A program made the position numbers and the translations under genes. DNA of 64,000 bases, from positions 119,748-183,747 of the forward strand of contig JAJDAO010000047.1 of assembly GCA_029261835.1 (NCBI GenBank), in the 5' to 3' direction. Of the stretch, positions 52,005 to 61,253 are shown piece by piece. The stretch comes from Deltaproteobacteria bacterium. GTDB taxonomy: Bacteria > Myxococcota_A > UBA9160 > UBA4427. The notes under the pieces are model-generated. The model saw nothing but the letters and a program-made list of their open reading frames with translations. It had not been told where the DNA came from and made no database searches. Numbering within the stretch: the stretch's first letter is position 1; every line of letters starts with the position of its first letter.

Positions 52005-53291
52005 ATGCTCCACATCAAGGCCGACAAGCCTGTTCGAAAGAAGATGATCGAGCGCTACATCGACAATCAGCAGGAGATCGAGAGGCGGATGGCCAAGGAG
52101 ATCGTCAAGGTCTTCAACACGAACTACGACTTGCTCGATGCACTCAAGGGCATGGTGTACAACGCCCTCGACGACATCGAGTGGATGGTGGAGAACCTGG
52201 CCAGGGGAGAGGGCGTCGTCAGGGAGGCATTCAAAGAGGATGCCGTGAGCTACGGATTCGTGGCAAAGCAGAAGGGCCTCAGAGAGGCGTACACCGAGCA
52301 CAACTTCGTCCAGGAAGTGAGGAGAAGGCTGCCTTCGATGAAGGCCCCCGAATGCTCAGACCTCGTCAGATTCTATGGCGAGATCATCGAGCGCGGCGCC
52401 AAGCGACCGGTTCTCAAGATCCTCGACAAGTATCGCGATGCCGATGGAAAGGATACGCGGCCGGCCGTGCCCTCGAGACTCGGGAGCGACGTCGTGAAGC
52501 TGAATGAGCGCCGCCTCGGCTATCAGAAGGATACCGTGGGGGGCAACTGGTGGGTCAAAGACGAGAACCAGGGAGGCAAGCGGCTTCGGACCAAGGTCGC
52601 GAACCTGAGCGAGCACGAACGCCAGGCCTTCCTGAGACGACTCAACCGGATCGAGAAGTTGATGCACAACCAAGGGGGCGGCATCTCGCGCTGGAAGCAG
52701 CTCGACATGGATCTGGTGAAGAGGCTGGATCTCGTGTTCGGCCTGTCCAGGGGGGCCACCATCTCGGGCACGACCACCGACACCGTCTTCTTCATCAACA
52801 GGATGTCACTGATCGACGAGGCGCTGAAGCCGGACAGCACTGCGCACCAATACTACTTCGGCGGCACCGGCCCCAAGGGCCTCGACCCCATCTACTATCT
52901 GCTCGCCCTCGCCACTCTCGTATCGGAGGACCACCACACCACGATCGAGGTCGCGCTCGCACTCGCGCTGAACGGCATCGTCACCGACTACAAGATCGGC
53001 ATGTACGAATCCCTGATGCCCGACCGCACGGGCCGCGTGAATGCCGGTGCGCAGCCGATCGAAACGAAGCTACGTAGCGCCCAGCTTCAGAGCAGACACT
53101 TTCTGGTCTACTATGAGAGAGGCGAGATCGGCGGCTGTGTGATGTTCGAGAGCACGGATATGAAGATCTGGGAAGAAGTGGCGCTGGCGAGCGAGCAGCT
53201 GATGGTGAAGATCAACGGATTCGCCGCGCAGCCGACCTGGGACGACATCGGCTCTCTCCACCCCGCGGTGAGGGCCGCGCTTCTCCACTGA
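52005..53291 (+). CDS. Unrecognised 428-residue protein, possible foreign gene
   Basis: A soluble, mixed helical protein that I do not recognise. Residues 1-80 are strongly helical and charged (KKMIERYIDNQQEIERRMAK). The centre contains GLSRGATISGTTTDTVFF, and the last 130 residues are more hydrophobic (DPIYYLLALATLVSEDHHTT). No signal peptide, Zn or ATP motif is clear. Arg is often AGG or AGA and Lys AAG, unlike the CGC/CGG-rich neighbours, which hints at transfer. GGAGG lies 9 bases before the ATG at 52005; ATGs at 51984 and 51996 are alternatives. It stands alone between a methyltransferase gene and a convergent transporter. Confidence 0.7.
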   Translation: MLHIKADKPVRKKMIERYIDNQQEIERRMAKEIVKVFNTNYDLLDALKGMVYNALDDIEWMVENLARGEGVVREAFKEDAVSYGFVAKQKGLREAYTEHNFVQEVRRRLPSMKAPECSDLVRFYGEIIERGAKRPVLKILDKYRDADGKDTRPAVPSRLGSDVVKLNERRLGYQKDTVGGNWWVKDENQGGKRLRTKVANLSEHERQAFLRRLNRIEKLMHNQGGGISRWKQLDMDLVKRLDLVFGLSRGATISGTTTDTVFFINRMSLIDEALKPDSTAHQYYFGGTGPKGLDPIYYLLALATLVSEDHHTTIEVALALALNGIVTDYKIGMYESLMPDRTGRVNAGAQPIETKLRSAQLQSRHFLVYYERGEIGGCVMFESTDMKIWEEVALASEQLMVKINGFAAQPTWDDIGSLHPAVRAALLH

Positions 53292-53313
53292 ATCGCCCGC
53301 GACGATCGGATCG

Positions 53314-54618
53314 TCACTGCGGCGAAGAGCCCGCCCGTGCCCGCGCCAGGTCTCGCGGCAGATTTCGACTGGCGAAGTAGAAGAGGATGCTCGCGCAGCC
53401 CCCGATGATGCCCACGAGCAGCATGGAATAACGGACGGCTTCGTCGCCGTAGCGAATCGCCAAGGAGTCGTTCAGGTAGCCCACCAGGAACGGACCAAGA
53501 CCAAGGCCGATCATGTTCACCGCAAAGAGATTGATCGCCGAGGCGGTGGCGCGCATGCCGGGCACGACGAGACTCTGGATCATCGAGTGCATCGGGCCGA
53601 CGTACATGGCGCCGAGCAGGTAGAATGGAGCGAAGCAGTAGAGCGAAGCCTCAGCGCTCCCCGCGAAGAGAAAGCCCACCACGAAGGGAACGCCGGCCAG
53701 CGACTCCAGGGCGGGGAGCCGCATGTACCAGCGTTCGTCTCGGCGGGCGAGCCGGTCGGTCCACAGGCCTCCCACGTAGGCGCCGAGGCTGCCGGTGACG
53801 CCGATGACGACGCCGAGCCAGAGCCCCACCTGCGTATTGGGCATCTCGTGCACGCGGATCAGGAACGTGGGCCCCCAGACGAGTGCACCGTAGCCCGAGA
53901 GCGACTGGACCGACGCGCCGCAGACGACGAGCCAGAACGAGCGATTGCTCGCCAGTGCGCGCAGCACCTCGGCAAGCGCCACGGGCTGGCCACTGGCAAC
54001 CGGCTCAGAGTAGCCGCGAGGCAGCTCGCGAATCGTGAACCGCACCAGCACGGCCAGAGGCAGCCCCGACAGACCGATGACCAGAAAGACACTGCGCCAG
54101 CCGAACTGCTGCGCGATGTAGGCGCCCCCGGCGAACACGATTGCAACGCCGATATAGACGCCGGTGGCGTAGATCGCAAGCGCCGTTGCACGCCGCTCGC
54201 GCGAGAAGTAATCCGAGATCAGTGAGTGAGCCGGTGGGCTGCCGGCCGCCTCACCGATCCCCACCCCCACCCGCGCGAGCGCCAACTGCCAGTAGCTCTG
54301 AACCAGCCCCGACACCGCCGTCATGCTGCTCCAGGTCACGAGGCCAGCCGCAATCACGAAGCGACGCGAGGTGCGGTCGGCGAAACGCGCGATCGGAATC
54401 CCGGCGACCGTGTAGAAGACAGCGAAGGGGAAGCCCGTCAGGAACCCCATGGCGGTGTCGGACGCGCCGAAATCCTTCTGAATGTCGGTCAGGAGTATCG
54501 AGAGAGCCTGACGGTCGGCGAAGTTCGAGACATAGACGAGAAAGAGAACCGTCAGCACGTAGTAGGCGTAGCCCTTGGAGACCTCGGGACGCCCGCTCGA
54601 CCCCTCCTCCCCCGCCAT
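53314..54618 (-). CDS. MFS transporter (Spinster-like)
   Basis: A 434-residue 12-span carrier. The family marks are present: FADRQALSILLTDIQKDFGASDTAMGFLTG in spans 1-2, then the basic loop ARFADRTSRR, and a gap-filling GxGEA element (VGIGEAAGSPPAH). Spinster-like carriers move sphingolipids or aromatic and steroid-like organic acids in bacteria. Its start overlaps the stop of the upstream CoA-transferase (TGATG), so uptake and CoA activation are translationally coupled. Confidence 0.88.
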   Translation of the reverse strand: MAGEEGSSGRPEVSKGYAYYVLTVLFLVYVSNFADRQALSILLTDIQKDFGASDTAMGFLTGFPFAVFYTVAGIPIARFADRTSRRFVIAAGLVTWSSMTAVSGLVQSYWQLALARVGVGIGEAAGSPPAHSLISDYFSRERRATALAIYATGVYIGVAIVFAGGAYIAQQFGWRSVFLVIGLSGLPLAVLVRFTIRELPRGYSEPVASGQPVALAEVLRALASNRSFWLVVCGASVQSLSGYGALVWGPTFLIRVHEMPNTQVGLWLGVVIGVTGSLGAYVGGLWTDRLARRDERWYMRLPALESLAGVPFVVGFLFAGSAEASLYCFAPFYLLGAMYVGPMHSMIQSLVVPGMRATASAINLFAVNMIGLGLGPFLVGYLNDSLAIRYGDEAVRYSMLLVGIIGGCASILFYFASRNLPRDLARARAGSSPQ

Positions 54619-55889
54619 CAGCCGGCCTTGACCTGCTCGCACGTGCCGATGATCCTGGCCTCTGCGAGTCGAGCGATCTCCTCGCCGCCGTATCCGAGCT
54701 CGCCGAGCACCTCCTCGCTGTGCTGGCCCAGCATCGGGGGCGGGAGACGAACACCACCCGGTGTGCCATGAAACTTGATCGGGATACCGGTCACATCCAC
54801 CGCGCCAAGCGCGGCGTGCTCGACACTGACGATCATCTGGTTGTGACTGATCTGTGGATCGTTCACGACGTCCGGAATCTCGTTGATCGGCGCCGTCAGG
54901 AGGTCTCCCGCCACGAGCCGCTTCACCAGCTCGCCGCGCGTGAAGTCCATGCAGCGCTCTTCGATCAGACGGTCGAGCTCATCCTCGTTCTGCCGACGAG
55001 CCTCGATGTTCACGAAGCGCGGATCCGCGACCCAGTTTCGTTCGAGTGCCTCACAGAGCTTGACGAAGAACTTCTCCGACGGACAGGTGATCACCACGCG
55101 GCCGTCCTGGCAGGCGTATATTCCCGACGGTGCGAAGTAGAGGCTGCGATTGCCCGTACGCGGCGTGATGAAGTCAGCGTTTCGGTAGGCGCCGATTGGA
55201 TTGCACATGGCGTGCACCAGGGCATCGAGCAGCGAGACCTCGATCCGCTGCCCCTGGCCACTCTTGCCGCGTGCGATGAGCGCTGCCAGCGACGCCGAGC
55301 ACGCGAGCTCCGAAGTCATCACGTCAATCAGCGGAATCGTGAGCCGCACCTCCGGCCCATCGGGCTCACCGTTCTGACACAGCAGGCCAGCGTAGCCCTG
55401 CGCGAGAAAGTCGATACCGGGGCGACCGGCGTAGGGTCCGTCGGCCCCGAAGGCGGTTACGCCCACCCAGATGATGTCGGGCCGCTGCTCGCACACCTGC
55501 TCGTACTGCAGGCCGAGCTTGCCGAGTGCGGGGCCGCGAATATTCGTAATGAGGATATCTGCGGTGGAGACCAGCCGGCCGAAGACCTCGCGCGCGTCCG
55601 CACCCTTGTTCATGTCGAGCACGATCGCCCGCTTGTTGCGATTCAAGCTCATGAAGGCCGTGCGCTCGCTCCCGCGCTCCGGTCCCAGATGCCGGCTGTC
55701 GTCGCCGAAGAACGACTCGACCTTGATGACATCGGCGCCCATGTCACCGAGCAGCGTCGCCCCGTAAGGCCCCGCCAACATGGTCGCCATGTCGAGCACA
55801 CGGATGCCCGCGAGCGGGCCCGTGTTCGCGCCCTCGCTCGGCGGATCCGCCTTCGTGCGTCTTCCGGTCTGGTCGGTCACGGCGGGCAT
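54618..55889 (-). CDS. Family III CoA-transferase (CaiB/BaiF type), copy A
   Basis: A 423-residue enzyme. The catalytic Asp is present 25 residues before GQGQ (LIDVMTS). The N-terminal GIRVLDMATMLAGPYGATLLGDMGADVIKVE is the CoA-binding face of the family. It immediately follows copy B with no gap and overlaps the MFS gene. It should charge a carboxylic acid brought in by that transporter; the acid is unknown. Confidence 0.9.
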   Translation of the reverse strand: MPAVTDQTGRRTKADPPSEGANTGPLAGIRVLDMATMLAGPYGATLLGDMGADVIKVESFFGDDSRHLGPERGSERTAFMSLNRNKRAIVLDMNKGADAREVFGRLVSTADILITNIRGPALGKLGLQYEQVCEQRPDIIWVGVTAFGADGPYAGRPGIDFLAQGYAGLLCQNGEPDGPEVRLTIPLIDVMTSELACSASLAALIARGKSGQGQRIEVSLLDALVHAMCNPIGAYRNADFITPRTGNRSLYFAPSGIYACQDGRVVITCPSEKFFVKLCEALERNWVADPRFVNIEARRQNEDELDRLIEERCMDFTRGELVKRLVAGDLLTAPINEIPDVVNDPQISHNQMIVSVEHAALGAVDVTGIPIKFHGTPGGVRLPPPMLGQHSEEVLGELGYGGEEIARLAEARIIGTCEQVKAG

Positions 55890-57101
55890 TCAGGGGATGA
55901 TCCCCTGCTCCTTGAGCTCGCCGATGCGATCCCAGTCGATGCCCAGCGTATCGAAGAGGATCATCTCGGTGTCCTGACCGAGTTCGGGCCCCAGCGTCTC
56001 GACGCTGCCCGGTGTCTTGCTCAGCGTGACCGGGAGACCACGCACGTCCACTTCACGATTCACCTCATCGCAGTGGATCTTGGCAAAGTAATCGTTCTGC
56101 CAGGCCTGCGGATCCTTGGAGACTTCCTCGAGGTTCTGAATCAGGCCGGCCACGATGCCCGCAGATCGCCAGTGCTCCAGCCACTCCCCCGCCGAGCGCT
56201 CCTTCAGGATGCCATCCAGCACGGCGATCAGCGCCGCGTTGTTCTCGGCCCGCTTCTCGGCAGTAGCGAAGCGCGGCTCGTCGGAGAGGTCCGCCCGGCC
56301 GAGACTCCGGCAGAGCTTGGACCAATTCTCGTCGGTATTCTCCTCGCAGAGGAAGACCCACCTGTCCTTCGCCTCGTAGCGATTCCAGAGTGGATTCCCG
56401 GCCTGCTTACGCGATTGCTGCGTCGAGTACAGCTCGTTGCGCGATGCCAGAAAGGGCTGCAGCGTCGGGGCGCCCATGAAGAGCTGAGCGCCATAGAGCG
56501 AGGCATCGACGAACTGCCCCACCCCCGTTCGCCTGCGTTGATAGAGTGCCAGCATGATGCCGAGGGCCGACATGATGCCCCCGTATGTGTCGCCGGACCC
56601 CATTCCGAGATAGATCGGGGGCTGGCCGGGCTCGCCCTGGCGGGTCATGATGCCGGTCAGCGCCTGCACGTTGATGTCGTAGGAGGGCCGATTGACATCG
56701 ACCGCATGGCCGTACCCGGTATTGGTCGCGTAGACGATCCGCGGGTTGATCTCCCGGAGCTTCTCGTAGCTGAGACCCCAGGCCTCCAGGTTCTCCTTCT
56801 GGAAGTTCGAGAGGAAGACGTCCGACTTCTCGACGAGCTTGTAGAAGAGCTCCTGGCCCGCGGTCTCCTTGAGATTGATCGCCAGGCTCTTCTTGTTGCG
56901 ATTGATCACGAGGAAGTACTGGTTCCAGTCGCCAACGGGCAGCGCCTTGATGCTGCGAACGCCGCGCGCGCCATCACCGGTCACCGGGCGCTCGACGTGG
57001 ATGACCTCGGCGCCGAAGTCCGCCAGATACTGGGCGCAGACCGGGCCCTGCAACCACTGCGTCAGATCGAGCACGCGAATGCCTTCCAGCGGCTTGGTCA
57101 T
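55890..57101 (-). CDS. Family III CoA-transferase (CaiB/BaiF type), copy B
   Basis: A 403-residue enzyme starting at the ATG at 57101, with TAGGAG 6 bases upstream (a TTG two codons earlier is less likely). The catalytic Asp is present (SGDTYGG). It abuts copy A without a gap. The 113 bp that separate it from copy C hold six 13-base tandem repeats. Copies B and C are more similar to each other than to copy A by eye, so they may be subunits or act on different stages of the same pathway. Confidence 0.9.
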   Translation of the reverse strand: MTKPLEGIRVLDLTQWLQGPVCAQYLADFGAEVIHVERPVTGDGARGVRSIKALPVGDWNQYFLVINRNKKSLAINLKETAGQELFYKLVEKSDVFLSNFQKENLEAWGLSYEKLREINPRIVYATNTGYGHAVDVNRPSYDINVQALTGIMTRQGEPGQPPIYLGMGSGDTYGGIMSALGIMLALYQRRRTGVGQFVDASLYGAQLFMGAPTLQPFLASRNELYSTQQSRKQAGNPLWNRYEAKDRWVFLCEENTDENWSKLCRSLGRADLSDEPRFATAEKRAENNAALIAVLDGILKERSAGEWLEHWRSAGIVAGLIQNLEEVSKDPQAWQNDYFAKIHCDEVNREVDVRGLPVTLSKTPGSVETLGPELGQDTEMILFDTLGIDWDRIGELKEQGIIP

Positions 57102-57112
57102 TCTCAACTCCT

Positions 57113-57190
57113 AAGTCCAGCGCCCAGGTCCGGTGCCCAGATCCGGCGCCTAAGTCCGGTGCGTAGGTCCCGCACTCAAGCCCGGCAGAA
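57113..57190 (-). repeat. Six tandem 13-bp repeats between CoA-transferase genes
   Basis: Six imperfect 13-base units (about AGGTCCGGCGCCC on the plus strand) run from 57113 to 57190 and fill most of the space between copies B and C. Each unit differs from the consensus at one to four places. The block directly precedes the ribosome-binding site of copy B. It may be simple slippage or a repeated protein- or RNA-binding site. Confidence 0.85.
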
Positions 57191-57214
57191 AGTCGGGCTG
57201 CTGCGCACCGGCCC

Positions 57215-58420
57215 TCATATGATTGTGCCGCTCGCCTCGAGCGCTTCGATCTGTGCGTCTGTGTACCCGAGCCGCTCCTGCAGAATCTCGGCGGAGTGCT
57301 GTCCGACACACGGCGCCGTGTTGCGTAGCCGAGCCGGACTCTCACTCATGTAGATCGGGAATCCGAGGCTCTGGATCGCACCATGGCTCGGGTGATCGAG
57401 GCTGAGGATGTAGCGATTGAGTGCGGCGATCTGATCGGAGGCGGGATAGTCGTACTTTTCGATGACATCGGCCGGAAGCCTCTTCTCGCTGAGCTCCCGC
57501 CGCCAATGCGAGCTGGACTGCTTCGAGAAGCGCTCCTCGAGCACCTGCATCATCTCGAGCCGATGCTCGCCGCAGCGCTTCTCGTGGCTGTCGAAGCGCG
57601 GATCGTCGATGTCGAGACCCATGATCTCGCAGAAGGACGGCCAGTACTTGTCGGTATCCGGCATCGCCAGCGTGACCCAGCGGCCATCGGCACTGGGATA
57701 CATGGGGCCGCTCATCGGATTGCCCGCATCCAGGCGCGACACCGGCTCGAGGAAACGCTCGTCCCGCATCGCAAGATAGGCCTGCATGTCCAGGCTCTGC
57801 GAGTACATATTCCCGCCAAAGAGCGATGCGTCGACGATCTGCCCCTCACCGGTCTCGTCGCGGTGGTGAAGCGCCATCACGATGCCGAAGGCGAGCATCA
57901 CCGCCGTGTGCATCTGACCGGCGCCGGTGTAGACCGGAGGCTGGCCGGGCTGAACCAGCGTCGGCATCACCCCCGTGCGAGCCGCCGCCAGCTCGTCGTA
58001 CGCGGGCAGGTCGCGATCGGGGCCCTGCGGACCGAAGCCCGAGCCTCGGGCATACACGATGTCTTCCCTCAACTTGCAGAGGCTCTCGTAGTCCCAGCCG
58101 TTCCCGTCCAGGCTCGCGAAGGGCAGATCGGTGAGGAAGACGTCCGCCTGGCTGAGCAGCTTGTTCATGATCCCGTGGCCGGCCGGCTCGCTGAGATTCA
58201 CGGCGAGACTCTGCTTGTTTCGGTTCGCGAGCTCGTCGAGAGAGTTCCAGCGCTCCGGGGGATGCATCCCGTCGCGGTCGTGATCGACCTTGCGAGACTG
58301 GGCCAGATCCTCGACACGAATCACGGTCGCCCCGAAGTCACCCAAGAGCGCACCCGCGAGTGAGGCGAAGAACTCGCTGCTGAGATCTACGACAACGACG
58401 CCCTCGAGTGCCTTGCTCAT
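57215..58420 (-). CDS. Family III CoA-transferase homologue without the catalytic Asp, copy C
   Basis: A 401-residue protein with the whole family III fold. At the position of the catalytic Asp, counted as 25 residues before GEGQ, it has Gln (GAGQMHTAV), whereas every other family III domain in the window has Asp there. Since the aspartyl-CoA intermediate needs that carboxylate, this copy is probably not a normal CoA-transferase. It could be a structural partner of copy B or bind CoA esters. A small gene lies 18 bp upstream on the same strand. Confidence 0.85.
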   Translation of the reverse strand: MSKALEGVVVVDLSSEFFASLAGALLGDFGATVIRVEDLAQSRKVDHDRDGMHPPERWNSLDELANRNKQSLAVNLSEPAGHGIMNKLLSQADVFLTDLPFASLDGNGWDYESLCKLREDIVYARGSGFGPQGPDRDLPAYDELAAARTGVMPTLVQPGQPPVYTGAGQMHTAVMLAFGIVMALHHRDETGEGQIVDASLFGGNMYSQSLDMQAYLAMRDERFLEPVSRLDAGNPMSGPMYPSADGRWVTLAMPDTDKYWPSFCEIMGLDIDDPRFDSHEKRCGEHRLEMMQVLEERFSKQSSSHWRRELSEKRLPADVIEKYDYPASDQIAALNRYILSLDHPSHGAIQSLGFPIYMSESPARLRNTAPCVGQHSAEILQERLGYTDAQIEALEASGTII

Positions 58421-58438
58421 AGCGACCTCATCACGGCT

Positions 58439-58594
58439 CTACTCCGACCACTCGCGGTTCCGGTCGAGCATCGGGTCCTCGTACTCCGCCTTGTCCGGCA
58501 GGAACTCGAAATCCGTCGGACAACCACTCGGCATGACCTCGACATCGAGCTGCGTACGGCAGCTGGTGTCGCTTGCAACGAGATAGCGGGACAT
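58439..58594 (-). CDS. Small acidic protein of unknown function
   Basis: A 51-residue frame starting at the ATG at 58594 with GACAGG 6 bases upstream. It has two Cys (CRTQL and SGCPTD) and an acidic tail rich in Asp/Glu (FEFLPDKAEYEDPMLDRN). It lies just before copy C on the same strand. It could be a real small gene, the leader of the operon, or the degraded end of a larger one. The 232 bp to the divergent nitronate monooxygenase gene hold no other gene. Confidence 0.45.
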   Translation of the reverse strand: MSRYLVASDTSCRTQLDVEVMPSGCPTDFEFLPDKAEYEDPMLDRNREWSE

Positions 58595-58826
58595 CGAAAA
58601 CCTGTCCATCCTTCGGGCAGTTGCGCGGCTTCCTACGCGACGGGCGGGTGGCACGAGGGACGGCCGACCATCACGACCTGGGGGTCGCCGCGCACGGGAC
58701 GAACACCACCTCTGAATTCCGGCCCGGGTAGCTAGAAACTCCGACTGGACTGTATATGATCTCGCCCCTGCGGCGCCACGCCGGCGGTTGTGTTAATCAG
58801 CAGCCGCAACCTAGGAAACCCCTCCG

Positions 58827-59933
58827 ATGACCAAGGATCCGTTGCACACCAGGCTCTGTGACATGCTGGGGATCGAGTACCCCATCATCGCCTTCACACA
58901 CTGTAAGGATGTTGCAGTATCTGTGATCAATTCGGGCGCCTTCGCCGTGCTCGGCGAAGCGATGCACACGCCGGAAGAAATCGCGGCCGACATCAGTTGG
59001 ATCCGCGAGCGCGTGGACGGACGCCCCTTCGGTGTCGATCTCGTACTGCCCGCCTCCGTACCAGCCGAGGCCAGCCTCGATCAGCTGATGACAAAGATCC
59101 CGCAGGAGCAGCGGGACTACGAGCAGATGATCAAGCGCAAGTACGACGTCCCGGACCCCAAGGAGGGCGTCGATCTGCACCAGTGGGGCGGCCTCAATCA
59201 GGCCCTTGGCCGAGCGCAGCTCGAGGTGCTTCTCGACGAGCGTGTACCGGTGATCGCCTCCGGGCTCGGAAGCCCCGCCTTCCTACTCGATGCCGCTCAC
59301 GAGCGGGGAATCAAGGTCTTCGGCCTGGTGGGCAAGACGCGGCAGGCCAAGCGCCAGCTCGAAGCGGGTGTCGACGTCATCATCGCTCAGGGCTATGACG
59401 CCGCCGGCCACACCGGCGCCATGGGAACATTCTCGATCGTGGCAGACGTAGCTGCGATTGCGGGTGACACACCCATCATCGCAGCCGGTGGTGTCACGAC
59501 CGGCCGACACCTTGCAGCGGCACTCTGCCTCGGCGCATCCGGCGTCTGGACCGGCACCCTGTGGCTCGCCTGCAGAGAGTCCGACGTCGACATGATCGTG
59601 AAGGAGAAGCTGCTGGCGGCCACGGCCGACGACACCTCATACTCGACCTGCATCTCCGGCATGACGATGCGCGTGCTCAAGTGCCCCTGGACTGAAGAGT
59701 GGGCCAAGCCGGAGGCCCCACCGGTATTGCCGCCGCCATACCAGATGCTGCTGAGTTCGGACTACATTCAGGGCTCGAACGATCACCGGCGGGGTGACCT
59801 GATGACCGAAGCCGCCGGCCAGGGTGTTGGCTTCGTGACCGAGATGAAGCCCGCCAGGCAGATCGTCTTCGACATGGTCGAAGAGGCACTGACAGCATTC
59901 GAAGAGATCACGGGCGATCCGGATGACGAGTGA
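58827..59933 (+). CDS. Nitronate monooxygenase / 2-nitropropane dioxygenase family protein
   Basis: A 368-residue FMN TIM-barrel protein. The N-terminal strand (GIEYPIIAFTHC), the phosphate-binding segments (IIAQGYDAAGHTG and IIAAGGVTTGRHLAAALCLGASGV) and the final helix are typical. The AGH motif, where His is the base in NMO, is kept. Many members oxidise nitronates; others reduce enones or enoyl-CoA. It opens the last plus-strand run, before a small gene and the electron-transfer flavoprotein, so it may hand electrons to or take them from ETF. Confidence 0.85.
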   Translation: MTKDPLHTRLCDMLGIEYPIIAFTHCKDVAVSVINSGAFAVLGEAMHTPEEIAADISWIRERVDGRPFGVDLVLPASVPAEASLDQLMTKIPQEQRDYEQMIKRKYDVPDPKEGVDLHQWGGLNQALGRAQLEVLLDERVPVIASGLGSPAFLLDAAHERGIKVFGLVGKTRQAKRQLEAGVDVIIAQGYDAAGHTGAMGTFSIVADVAAIAGDTPIIAAGGVTTGRHLAAALCLGASGVWTGTLWLACRESDVDMIVKEKLLAATADDTSYSTCISGMTMRVLKCPWTEEWAKPEAPPVLPPPYQMLLSSDYIQGSNDHRRGDLMTEAAGQGVGFVTEMKPARQIVFDMVEEALTAFEEITGDPDDE

Positions 59934-59990
59934 GCCCGCTGCGACGGTCGAATCAGTGAGAAGCGAGAGAGCAAAGAGCCGAGAAAGGAC

Positions 59991-60260
59991 GTGAAGAACG
60001 AAGCGGGCGGCATGCGCCCCGGCTTCGACGCCGCGATGGCCGGCAAGCGGGCAGAGTGTGACGGCGGTGGCCTCGTCGCGGGGACGCGATTCGCAGGGCG
60101 CCAGGAGTTCACCGGCACCCTGACCGGCGACTATTACGACGCAGGGGATCCCCCCTGGCGCTGGTATCTCCTCCGCGACCTGACGAGCAAGCCCGAAGGC
60201 TTTCCGGCCGACGCCGTCTGGTGCGAATCCGAGAGCATCTTCCTCGTGGAGCAGCGATGA
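59991..60260 (+). CDS. Small soluble protein between NMO and ETF, unknown function
   Basis: An 89-residue frame starting at GTG, with AAAGGA just upstream; the ATG at 60012 is another start. It has a beta-rich body (TGTLTGDYYDAGDPPWRWYLLRDL) and two Cys. It is in line with the genes on both sides and is separated from them by purine-rich spacers. No family was recognised. Confidence 0.5.
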   Translation: MKNEAGGMRPGFDAAMAGKRAECDGGGLVAGTRFAGRQEFTGTLTGDYYDAGDPPWRWYLLRDLTSKPEGFPADAVWCESESIFLVEQR

Positions 60261-60370
60261 CGAGCGCGGGGAAGAGCGTGGAGACGAGACCGGAGAAGAG
60301 CCTGGAGAGTCGAGAACCGAGCTGAGCCAAGGAGTGCGGCCCACGGCCGCGACCGCACGAGGAGTCCGAA

Positions 60371-61174
60371 GTGAGAATCGTAGTCTGTGTCAAGGAAGTA
60401 CTGGACCCGGACGCCGTCAACAACTACGCCGTTGCGGGACGGCTCGAGATCGGCGACGACGGCAAGACGCTGACCCAGAGCGCCATCCCGCGGCTGATGA
60501 ACGGCTTCGACGAGCAGGCCATCGAGGCCGCGCTCAAGCTGCGCGATGCCGGAGCCGACTTCACGCTGGCCGTGATATCGGCCGGCGCAAGCCCCGAGAA
60601 GATCCTGAAGCATGCCGGAGCACTCGGTGCCAACGAGCTGCTGGCGATCAAGCTGGAGAGCGATGAGTTCGACTATCACGCAGTCGCTGCCTTGCTCGCT
60701 GCCCAGATCGAGGCGAGCGGCGGAGCCGACGTCGTGCTCTGCGGCCGACAGGCCTCGGACGACGACCAGGGTGTGGTGCCGGTGCTGATCGGCGAGAAGC
60801 TCGGCATGCCGGTCGTGACGGTCGCCCGGGCCGTGGCACTCAGCGGCGCGACTCTGCGCGTGACCCGCGTGACGCCGGACGGTGACGAGGTCGTGGAAAC
60901 GGCCTGCCCCGCGGTGGTGACGGTGAGCAACGAGCTCGGCGATGCTCGTTACCCGACTGCGGCGGCCAAGATCAAGGCCCGCAAGATGAAGCCCTCGATC
61001 GTGACGCCGGACTCGCTCGCGCTCAGCGCCGAAGACCTCGCGCCCAGGGTCGTGCTGGCGCGTCAGTTCGTTCCCGAGATACAGGGCAATTGCGAATTCC
61101 TGGAGGGCGACAGCCCGGCCGCTCTCGCGCAGAGTCTCGTCGAGCGCCTGCGCGCGGACAGCATCATCCAGTAG
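60371..61174 (+). CDS. etfB: Electron transfer flavoprotein beta subunit
   Basis: A 267-residue ETF beta subunit starting at GTG. Conserved: CVKEVLDP at the start, [16 protein letters not shown], then [15 protein letters not shown] that binds AMP, and the signature segment [10 protein letters not shown] near the end. It pairs with the alpha subunit to carry electrons from acyl-CoA dehydrogenases to the quinone pool. A 16-base purine-rich motif at 60305-60320 recurs before the alpha gene. Confidence 0.95.
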   Translation: MRIVVCVKEVLDPDAVNNYAVAGRLEIGDDGKTLTQSAIPRLMNGFDEQAIEAALKLRDAGADFTLAVISAGASPEKILKHAGALGANELLAIKLESDEFDYHAVAALLAAQIEASGGADVVLCGRQASDDDQGVVPVLIGEKLGMPVVTVARAVALSGATLRVTRVTPDGDEVVETACPAVVTVSNELGDARYPTAAAKIKARKMKPSIVTPDSLALSAEDLAPRVVLARQFVPEIQGNCEFLEGDSPAALAQSLVERLRADSIIQ

Positions 61175-61253
61175 ACCGCCGTACCACAGCGAGTCGCAGG
61201 CCGAGAGTCGAGAGCCGAAGAGAGCCTCGAAGCAAGCGAAGGAGCAGCAACCA

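Noticed and set aside
57113..57190. A CRISPR array
   Set aside because: The units are 13 bases, directly adjoining and without spacers; no cas gene is near.
54141..57353. A 1070-codon plus-strand reading frame
   Set aside because: It runs antisense to the MFS transporter and CoA-transferases A and B, which show clear family motifs. High GC keeps the opposite strand free of stops; the translation shows no domain.
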